Of a stretch of 64,000 bases of DNA, positions 1 through 10,300 are shown piece by piece (position 1 is the first letter of the stretch; the number at the start of each line of letters is the position of its first letter). Position numbers and translations under genes: made by a program. Source of the DNA: Sphagnum compactum (taxonomy: Eukaryota > Bryophyta > Sphagnopsida > Sphagnales); NCBI GenBank assembly GCA_965153455.1, contig OZ234498.1, positions 620,001 to 684,000 of the forward strand. Direction: 5' to 3'. The notes under the pieces are model-generated. The model made no database searches. It saw nothing but the letters and a program-made list of their open reading frames with translations, and was not told the DNA's origin.

Positions 1-115
1 CACGAGGAATTTCGTCAACGAGGCATCTCGAGGAGGAACGTGGAAGAATCTGGAAGAATCTCGTCCGTGCTGGTCTTGCAGCAGTACGAAGAATCTCGTC
101 CATGACAACGGGCAA
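1..115. repeat. Short imperfect repeat at window edge
   Basis: The first ~115 bases are clearly more GC-rich than what follows and repeat the motif GAAGAATCTCGTCC imperfectly (around 45-65 and 98-112). This is probably the end of a repeat or gene lying mostly outside the window. No reading frame can be assigned. Confidence 0.35.
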
Positions 116-1848
116 GAAGTTAGAACTTTGAACAAACATACAAATAATTAGCTTCAATTCCTTTAAATCTTATCAAAATGAGATTTGAAAAATTATGCAA
201 GAATTAATTAAAATAAAACACGTCAATGTTAAAATAAATTTACATTTTTTTTTTGAGTTATAAATGTTTTTAATTAATCTAATGTTATTTTTAAAACTTC
301 AATAAGGCTTAAAGAAAAGAAAATTATATTGATATTTGTCAAAATTGTTGAGAAATAAAAACTAGTGGATTATTATTAAAAATGCACAATAGAAGAATCA
401 AGATTTGTTTTACATATTTATTCATCAACTATTGAACTTATTAAAAAATTAAGTCTAAAATTCATTAGAAGAAATCTTGTCCATTCCAATCATGTGTTTG
501 TGACTAAGGTGTGAGTATTGTCCCAATCAACTTGTTTTGTGACTATATATATGTAGCAATCCAATGTTGACCTAAGTTACAAATGACAAATGAAACAAAT
601 GGATGTAAATTATGGTCATAGATGCAACTATAATTTTTGAATACCTTGTGTTTGGATTTTAAAATTTGATGAAAATTTAACATATGATAATCAATTATTG
701 TTAGATTCCATTGATGGATGAAAACCAAGTCATTTTTGTAATTACTTTAACATTTTTTTGTCAATATACATAAATGATTAGACCACATGTTGCATCAAAT
801 TTGTGATTGCAATTGATTATCAAAGTTTATAAAATTGCATTCAATGTTGGCATTGGTGGTAATTCAGTTCTACATTATTGTCTAAACTCCATATTGGAAA
901 CTATCTTAGCCTATATTAACATACCTACTAAACAAGAGTAACTAGCTTAGCCTAAATCTAAATATTGGGTAACGATTTAACTTATCTAAACCTTCCTATT
1001 ATAACGAGTAGGTAGGTTATGACATATATATTATTATAAATTAATAATTAAGTTAGGTTTTAAGGTTAGGCAATGATAAACTACTATTACTTATAATTAA
1101 TAGCTGGTAATCCATGTTAATTGCTAACTAGGTTAAATTAGAATAGGCTAATTATTATTACCTATATATAAGTAATAGATTACACTATTAGTTATGTTAA
1201 GTAGACTAAACATATAATTAATGGCATCATACATAATATAATTTATATTTAATTTATATTTATCATACTACTAAATTAATAATAAAATATATAATATTTA
1301 TGACCTATTGTTGATTATTTTATATATGAATAAACTAGATATTACTACCTTTATATTAGAATTTTAAATGAAATTACAATATATTGTATAATATAATTTT
1401 AAATTTTTCTTGGTTAAAAATTGGGAGCTATATCATTTATTTATTATTATGTTAACTGAATAATCTTTTTCAATAATAAATCATGTGCTTGAGTTTTTTT
1501 TCAAAAAATGGTCAATGAAAAAAAAATTTACAACGAAATTCAATTTTTTTTTTGGTCAAATTGAGTTTACATTTTTGAAAGGATAACAACATAAATGTGT
1601 GCATGATTGAAAAAAAAAAGAAAAAGAACTTCCACTTCTATCATTTCAATAAAATATTGATAAGATGTTAAATACGAAAATTGATATTTGTGCAACATTT
1701 AGAACAAAGCATGGGTTAAATAAAATGCACCCCTCTATGGTTTCATAACAAATGGGGTCGTTTATTGGTCAAGGAGTTGGTTTCCATTCTCGAGGTTCAA
1801 AAATCAATTTTCACCAATGACATGATGGTGGTCGATGATTTGTTAACC

Positions 1849-1870
1849 AAATATTCCCTAGGGAATATTT
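1849..1870. repeat. Perfect 22-bp palindrome
   Basis: The sequence is its own reverse complement for 22 bases, centred on CCTAGG. It lies in gene-free AT-rich DNA. It could be a chance palindrome, a cruciform-forming site or a trace of an excised element; nothing around it decides. Confidence 0.6.
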
Positions 1871-2248
1871 ATCCTAGGTGGCCTATGTAAGGTGCATCTC
1901 TTAAGAGCCTACCTAGTTACTTAAAGTAGGTTTTTAACTTAAACTCGGTAGTGACACATGTCAAAAAATCATAGGATGAAAATAATTATATTTTATTTAA
2001 TTAATCGTATAAATGTCATTTGAAACAAGACTTGTTCATTTGTTTTTGGCCTTGGCAATATATTTGGTTTCATGTGAATTGTCACATCTTATGTTGATAT
2101 TTTTTTTCTTTTTTAAATTTTCTTTTAACATTTTGAATTAACATTTTTTTTTGAATTAGTGAACTTTTTTATTAATAAAAAAAATTTCCATCAAAAGAAC
2201 AAGACAAAAAATTTACATGAAAAGAAATGCAAAATGGAAAAACATTGC

Positions 2249-2296
2249 GAAACAAAATTGCATGTTTTCTTTTGTCAAGGCATGCAATTTTGTTTC
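2249..2296. repeat. Foldback: 16-bp perfect stem, 16-nt loop
   Basis: GAAACAAAATTGCATG at 2249-2264 is followed by its exact reverse complement at 2281-2296. The stem does not extend convincingly outwards. It could be a small foldback element or chance in AT-rich DNA. Confidence 0.5.
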
Positions 2297-5071
2297 AAAA
2301 TATTTCTTGTTAAGTTTTATACAAATATTATATTAAATAAAATATCATCCAAATACATTTGATATTTTTCAATAGCTCTTTACATTCAACATCAAACAAT
2401 TCTCGAGAAATGAAAAAAATGAAAAAACAAATCTTCACCTTATCGATTTCCCACAAATTGAACTCTACTTCATTTTCAAATTATTTGGAGCAATCCATGT
2501 CATTGGGCTATAATAGGAAATTGAAATTGTAAAGGAAACCTAATATTTTACTATCAAAATTTTGAAAAAATTGGAGTTGTTGGACCCTTTTTTTCAAACA
2601 TGTCTCTAGATGTGGCTATCAAAATTTGTGTAAGTTCATAACTTGGCGGCAACAAATTTTAAAATGTTGTACGTTCAAGTGGCTAAATCTTTTTTCAATA
2701 TTTAAATTTGACAGACTATTGGATTTTGAGCAATGTAACATTGTGGTGACAAATGCTTCAACATGGGAAGTTTTGTGACCATTAAATGTGAAGAATTATT
2801 AATATATGCTTGTTTTAATTATCTCATAACCATGCATAACAAAAAGCACTTAAACCATTATACGAAATAAACATCCTTGGTTTTTGTCTTATGTTTAAAA
2901 GCATATATGTGCAATTGAGTTTCATTGAACCAAATTTTCTACTTATGAAAGGTTAAAAGAGGACCAACATAATCTTGGAAGCAAAAGAAAACAAGCCACA
3001 CATCCAATCAAAAGAATCAAAGTTTTAATAAACCAAGAACACAAGACCACTAGAAAAGGGAATGGTTCCCAATTTTACATTGTTTACAAGACATCACAAG
3101 AACATGGGAATAGGAGAAAAAAAAGGAAAGAAAACAATAAAAATGTGTGTTGTTTTTTAACAATGACGATGTTACAAAATTGACCTTTTCTTATATCATA
3201 GATTTGTGCAAATAGACGAAGTTCAAAACTTCCACAAGCAATCCAGATAGTAAACAATGTATGGTAGAAACATTTGCAAGTGATGGTGTACAAACTGCAC
3301 AAACCAAATTTCACAAAGATGTGTTTCAACAAGATCATTAAGGAATCCCAATTTATCATTATTTTCCACACAATTACATTGTTTAGTCTTATGGTTCATG
3401 ACCACCATTCTTTCTCCATTGACATATTGCAAATTTTGTTGATGGTTGGTCGCTTAAAAATAAATGATGCAATTATTTTTCATCTAGCCAATTGTCCATT
3501 ATCTATAGCTAACAACCAACAAAGGATTTTGCAACTATTTGCAAATGTTTAAAAGAGATCGAAGTAAACCTAAGGTTGGAATTACCACTTATTGTAACAC
3601 ACAAGAAACTAACAAAAACATCCATTTAATGCAAAACTCAACAATTTCAAAATCATTCCTAATTGTCCACAACAAATGTTTACTACACAACGACAATTCA
3701 AAGAAAACTAGACATTCAAAATAATCGTATTACAAACATACGACCCATCGCAAATCATATTTCTAGCGTTGAACAAAGGGGGTTGGTTAGTGTGAGCAAT
3801 GCATGACCGAGATCATCGATTAATGAAATCGTTACTCCCCCATCTGTGTCATTGCATTATGAGGATATTTCAAATCTTGTTGTTAAAAAAATCCATTTCC
3901 TAAGCCTTTTTTTTTCGAGCACCATGTGATGAAAATTTGCCATAAATAAAACACTAATAAATCTACAACAAATGAAACAAAAAACTAAAGATTTAAAAAA
4001 ATAAATTTTACTCTAATGTTTCACATGTTTGAAAAACCAAAGACTTAAACCCTAAAAATAGTTCACACCATAACAAAAATACTTTGTTCTTATTTCCCAC
4101 TATAATTTTGCATTCACACATAAAATAGGAGATTGTTGCAAAGGAGAACTTCAAAAGTCGAAGGTTGAGAAGTTTTCCACACTTGGAGGAAAAATTTTCT
4201 TCCAATTCTACAACAATAATTTCATAAGATTTATTTGTTGACATTAGTTCACAATACATTGACATATTAGAAAAAAAGAAACTTCTATAAAATTTTCATA
4301 ACAATTTTACGAAAATAATTTTATAACATGGATTTCATGAAAACATTTTATAATACATCGTGGTAAACAAATTAACAAATTTACAGCAATTTCTTAACAA
4401 TATTCATTGATGCAAATATATTAAACCTTCTTCAATGTCACCCATCCCAATATTATTTCAATAAAAATGGATTTGATTTCAAAGTTCTCATGAAACCTTG
4501 TTAAATTATTTTTAATTTAAATTTTAAAGATATAAATCATTTGATATTTATTTTATTTTTCCTTCATTGCTTCAAAATTTACAAAATAACAAATATGCAC
4601 ACCACTTTGTCAAGAGCTTTTCAACAACATCAAGACATGGGGCCATCAAAAGTAGAGCTAAAGGGGTTTCACAATTTGGAAAGGTTACAAACCCCGTCAC
4701 ATCCAAAACAAACACATATCTTAATAGATAGCTATCGTACCTATGAGTGATAATCAACACTTTTTTTTATCGAGTATTTATTTATTTAAAAAAACAAGGT
4801 TGAACAATTTCAAATTGAGTTTTCCAAAATTTCAATAGTTGAGTGGAGGAATAATTGTGCAAAACAAACCATGAGTTGAGTTGTGTATTTGTAATAGTAA
4901 GAACCCAATAGTTGGGACAAAAAACAAAATTTTCACAAATTCAAACCTTCAATTCTCAACAATTTCAACAAATATGAATAAAATTTTCTCTTTGTTTTGG
5001 CAAAGACCTTTTGAGAAATTTCTTTTTTGGTGCCAAAGCATTAGTTGTAGGTACAACAATAGTCTTTTAAA

Positions 5072-5393
5072 GGTGCATTCACACCTAATATTAAGTTAGA
5101 GTTAAGTGAAAATCTAGGTGGCATCTTAGGTGGCAATCAATGTTAAATGGGCGATTGTTTAATATTAAGTGAATGTTAACTTAACATAGAATCATCGAGG
5201 TAAGTAGGTTTAGGTTCGAAATGACTAATTCGGTGTTAGGGGACATAATACTAGACTCCTTAACATTAGGTTCAAAATGACTAGTTCGGTGTTAGGGGAC
5301 ATAATACTAGACTCCTTAACATTCAGTTCGAAATGACTAGTTGGTGTTAGGGGACATAATACTAGACTCCTTAACATCAAGTGTGAATGCACC
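5072..5393. mobile_element. MITE-like element with internal tandem repeat
   Basis: The ends are inverted: GGTGCATTCACAC at 5072-5084 is the exact reverse complement of 5381-5393, and the similarity runs on to about 24 bp with three mismatches. One base outside each end is TTAA (TTAA-A-GGTGC on the left, GCACC-A-TTAA on the right), a candidate target duplication, although the terminal bases then mismatch. The interior carries three copies of a ~56-bp direct repeat. There is no coding capacity. It looks like a short non-autonomous DNA transposon; the superfamily is uncertain. Confidence 0.6.
5212..5378. repeat. Tandem repeat, ~56 bp x 3
   Basis: Three consecutive near-identical units share GGTGTTAGGGGACATAATAC and TAGACTCCTTAACAT. 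The third unit has lost two bases near its start. The array forms most of the interior of the MITE-like element at 5072-5393. Confidence 0.85.
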
Positions 5394-5399
5394 ATTAAA

Positions 5400-5665
5400 C
5401 ATTATTTTACATAACATCATCTTATAACATAACATTATTTAACATAACATTATTTTACATAACATCATCTTATAACATAACATTATTTGATATAACATCA
5501 TCTTATAACATAACATTATTTTACATAACATCATCTTATAACATAACATTATTTGATATAACATCATCTTATAACATAACATTATTTTACATAACATCAT
5601 CATATAACATAACATTATTTTACATAACATGATCTCATAACATAACATTATTTTATATAACATCA
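5400..5665. repeat. 33-bp minisatellite with 66-bp higher-order pattern
   Basis: About eight units of roughly 33 bp built from CATAACATTATTTTACATAA and AACATCATCTTATAAC. In the central part, units with TTTTACAT alternate with units with TTTGATAT, giving a 66-bp higher-order period. It ends about 320 bp before the calreticulin start codon, so it lies in or next to that promoter. A long reverse-strand open frame through it is only the repeat read in frame. Confidence 0.85.
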
Positions 5666-5983
5666 TGGTAGAAAACATAAGATTTTTTATTAACATTTTA
5701 TAGCAATAATTTATTATGACCAATATATTTTTTACAATACATGATGTAGTAGAAAAAATTAGGTCAACTAGATGTGCAGCCCATTTGCTTAGGGAGTGCA
5801 CAGTTTCTTGAAGCTTCTAGTAAGTGGGTTGTGGGTATTTTGAGTTTTGCTTTGTTTGCTTTGCTGAGTGAAGAAGCTTTTTTGTCTTCCCCCCTTTGAA
5901 GGATCTTCTTTCTCCTTTGGGGGAGTTTTTGCATCAAAACCTGTGGATTGAAGAGAGGAGGAAGAAGAGAGGAGTTTTGGGTT

Positions 5984-7331
5984 ATGGGAGAAACAAGAAT
6001 GGCAATATTGGGTCAAGCTCAATTGCTTTTGTTTCTGCTCCTAGCTTGCACCTGCATTTGTCTCTCATGTGCAGAGGTGATCTTTGAGGAGCGCTTTGAA
6101 GGTTAGTCTGCCCTTTTCCCCACCACCCACACACAAAATAGAAAGCTTCATGTATCCTTTTTTTATTTCTAGTGTTTTTTTACTGTCTTTTTTTTCTTTT
6201 CTTTTCTTGCATTGAGAGCTTTCATGAGCTTAAATGTTTCTGAGCATGTTTCTAGTTTGTACATCTTCTTGTTGTTGTTTCTTTTTCTTTTTTCTGGGGG
6301 CTTTTTTTTTTTTTTTGCTCAAGAAGGTTTTATTTATGGGTAACCTTTTTTTTCCCCTCTCTTCTTATTGCATTGAGAGCTTTCATGAGCTTCAATGTTT
6401 CTTACCATGTTTCTAGTTTGTACATTTTGTTGTTGTTGGTTTGTTGTCTTGGCATTTTGTTGGTGAAGAAAGTTTCATTTATATTACAGCCTTTTTTTTT
6501 TGTTGCATTGAGAACTTTCATGAGTTTACATGTTTCTTTGCATTTAGCTTTTATGAGCTTTGATGTTTTCTTAAGAGTGTTATAGTTAGTAGATATTGTT
6601 GTCTTGGGATTTTGCTAAAGCTTCTGTTTCTTCTGCTGCATAATGCATATGCATAGCAGAAGTTTGTTTTGAGTTCTTTTTAGGGCACATTGATTGTTAC
6701 TATAAGGATTTGTCTCAAATGGGGTTTTCTGTCAAATGCCAGTGTGAGATCTGAATAGGAGTGTTTCAAACAGGAGTAGAAACTGATTGAGATTCAGAGT
6801 ATGCAATTTGGGTAGGTTTGGATGGGTGATGGGATTTGTGTGCAAAGCAATTTCAATGGAAGTTAATGCAATGTACATTGCAGTGTTCAAATCTGTGATG
6901 AGTGGCAGTCATGGGGGATACTGATGAGCAAGTCTCTTATGAGCTTTTTATGTTGTGTCTGTGATGTCCTTGTTTGTTGTCTGATTCTTTTTCTCTCTCT
7001 GTTGCAAAGTCAATGTTCTGATTTCAGTGTCTTTCCTTGTGAAGATGGTTGGGAGAGTAGGTGGGTGGTATCAGATTGGAAGAAAAGTGAAGATCTGAAT
7101 GGAAAGTGGACCCATACGGCTGGGAAGTGGCATGGAGATCCTGCTGACAAAGGTGCACTGTTCATTTCTCAATCTTGTATTTTCCTAAAGCTCTGTTTCA
7201 TTAGTCTTAATTCTCAGATCTGTCTGTTCTTTGCATTTGCAGAGTAAACTGAATGCTGAAGTAAGGACTTTGTGTGGAAAATCTGACATGCTTATTGTTA
7301 TGGGTTTCTTTTTGTTCTTTTTCTTTTTCTT

Positions 7332-7362
<31 letters not shown>

Positions 7363-10300
7363 TGCGGCAATCATTCTTGCAGGAATTCAAACAACTCCCG
7401 ATTCACGATTTTATGCAATCTCGGCAGAGTTTCCTGAGTTTAGTAACAGAGGCAAGATTCTTGTCCTTCAGTTTTCGGTGAAACACGAACAGAAGATTGA
7501 ATGTGGAGGTGGATATGTGAAACTCTTCAATGTCCTAGACCAGAAGACTTTTGGTGGTGATTCACCATACAGGTTCTCTAGCAGCTCCCATTTGGTGCCT
7601 TATGCCCATCATTTTTGTACATTACTGGACCTTTTTTCTTTTTGGTTTTCATCTACCTCAACATTTCCTGTTCAAGTTGCTGACAGTCCTTTGTTTTTGT
7701 TTGCAGTATTATGTTTGGGCCTGATATTTGTGGCATCGGCACAAACAAGATCCATGCTATACTCCATTACAAAGGACAGAACCATCAGATCAAGAAATCC
7801 CTGGATTGTGAAACAGACAAGCTTACACATGTATATACACTCATCATCAAACCCGATGCCAGCTACAGTATTCTTGTGGACAACAAGGAAAAAGACTCTG
7901 GCAGCATCTACAGTGACTGGGACCTTTTGCCACCCAGAGAGATCAAAGATCCAAATGCAGCAAAGGTAGAACCAGACTTCTTTTCTTGTGAAGCTTTTTT
8001 TTCCTTGTCAAAGAAGACTGCTTAAATTTTGTTTCATAATGCTCACAGTGCAATGACATCTTTGTTTGTCTTTCCAGCCAGAGGACTGGGATGACCAGGA
8101 ATATATACCTGATCCGGAGTCTAAGAAACCTGAGGTATGCTGGGCCTTTGTCTATTTACAGAAGACTTTGAGATCATCAAGCAACACCCATGTGTTTCTT
8201 TTCAGGTATCCTACCTGTGATACATGGAGATAAATGGAATATATGGGTTTCGGGTTTGTTTGTGTGCAGGGACACGACTTAATACCAAAGGAAATTCCTG
8301 ACCCAAATGCTGAGAAGGTCAGGACAGAGTGACAAATGCTATGTAGTGTTTCTTTTCTCAATCATTCTGATTTTGCTTGGTGCTGACGGGATTGAAATTC
8401 CGGAGTTCCAATCCCACATCACCAAGCAGGAAGATGCGGGACTCTCTTGTCAGTGCAAATCAGGTTTTGTGGATCTTGTTTCAAAACTAGATTACAACCT
8501 GATCTCAGGAAGGTTACAACTTGTACATGTAACTCTGAAAGACCATGCACCATTAGCTAGTTTCACTGCAGCAGCATACCCAAGATCATTTGCTGCGCGA
8601 TAAGTGAAGTTATTAAATACAGCTGCTTTTATTTCTGTAGCCTGAGGATTGGGATGAGGAGGAGGATGGCGAGTGGTCAGCCCCAACAATTCCAAACCCA
8701 GACTACAAGGGTCCTTGGAAGCAGAAGGTTCAGTGACTTGAACTTTTAGTGTGCTGAATTTTCTGACATTCTGAACTATTAGTAGGCTTGAGTGTTTTCC
8801 AATTCTTTACTGCATTTGTCCCCTTGGATTTATGATTTCCAACATGTGAGCTTAGGAAAAAACTTTCTCCTTTGCAGAAAATCAAGAATCCCAACTTCAA
8901 GGGCAAGTGGACGGCTCCACTTATAGATAATCCAGGTACAACATCAATCTGCTAAAGAATGGTCCCTGTTGATTTGTGTTGATTGTATTTTACCTCCATG
9001 GACTGACATTAGAAATCCTCACTGTGTTCCATTTGTCTCTGTAAACAGAATTTCAAGATGACCCAGATATCTATGTGTTTGGTCCCTTGAAGTATTTCGG
9101 AATTGAACTATGGCAGGTATGTGACTCTGTTGTCTGAACTCTTTTTGCAAGGTAGTCGATGTCTGGGGTTTAGCTGAAGTCAACATTGAAGGCAAATATT
9201 CATTTACCTGCTGAAATCATGCACATATTGGCATACTTGAATGACCAAGAAGACAATGGGAAATTATGAGTGCTTGCTCACTTGCTCACTTGAGGCGTTT
9301 ATTACTGGATTTTTTTCTCTGTGTGTTCAGGTCAAGGCAGGATCCATTTTTGACAACATTTTGATCACCGATGACCCTGATTATGCCAAGAGTTTTGCAG
9401 AAGAAACTTGGGGTAAAAACAAAGAGGTGGGTTCTCTGACATGCTTTTCATGAATGGTCCATTCACAAACTTTTTTGCTGGAGGACTGGTGATGCAATTG
9501 TTTAGGGCTTGTTTTTACCCTCAGGTGGAACTACTTTGAGGTTTGATGGTGTGGTTTATTTGGAATGCTCAGGCTGAGAAGGAAATGTTTGAAAAGGAGG
9601 ATCAGAAAACAGCAGTAGAGCTGGTATGAAGGATTCCAACTCTCTAGATCCTTTGACTCACATATTCTATTTCTTTCTTCTTTGACTCTCTTGTGTTTCC
9701 TCTGGCCATTGTACAGTTTTGTTGCCCCAGTGAAAGTGGGCATGCAAGGTGTCACTGTGTGAGAAGTTTCGATTCATGTTTGTCAGTGCTCTTTTGTGTC
9801 CCTTGTATTACCCACAGAATTTCATTTTGAAATTGTTTCCTCCCTTCTGGTTGATACCGCCACTACCACTCTCTTCCAGTTGTTTAGTTGTACGGATTTC
9901 TACCTTACCCTGTGGGCAAATTGAAAAACTCTTACATGGCTTTGACAGGATATTGATAATGATTTGGAGGATGATGAAGATGAGGGTGGTGATGATGATG
10001 CTTATGATGATGAGGAATACCCTGTAAGTATACCATCACACATCCATCTACATTATATATACATATGTAGTTATTGTCATGTCTCTCCTTTGCACAGGTA
10101 CATTCTTTTGGTTACATCATGCTTGTGTCCTTTCCATTTTCCTTTTCAAGTAAATCCCCATCTCTTCTTATTATGCCTTTGTTCAACTATGTAAGCTCTT
10201 TTTATCCAAGTGTTCCAAGTCGCTTCTGACAACCTGATTTCTGAGTATGTGTAAATTTACAATTTAATTCACAATAGGGTGGAATACCATAACACTGTTG

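Larger units (their letters stand above)
116..5071. other. AT-rich gene-free region
   Basis: About 5 kb of very AT-rich DNA with many A/T homopolymers. The open frames are short and have the low-complexity composition of AT-rich noise, and I find no exon chain, tRNA-like sequence or transposase. The only structures worth naming are a perfect palindrome at 1849-1870 and a foldback at 2249-2296, listed separately. Confidence 0.6.

Noticed and set aside
5439-5801. 120-aa reverse-strand frame rich in MLCYKM repeats
   Set aside because: It is the 33-bp minisatellite read in frame; 33 is a multiple of three, which keeps it open.
7274-7969. 231-aa plus-strand frame through the poly-G run
   Set aside because: It reads through introns 2 and 3 of calreticulin; only parts are exon sequence, and the Gly run is the poly-G tract.
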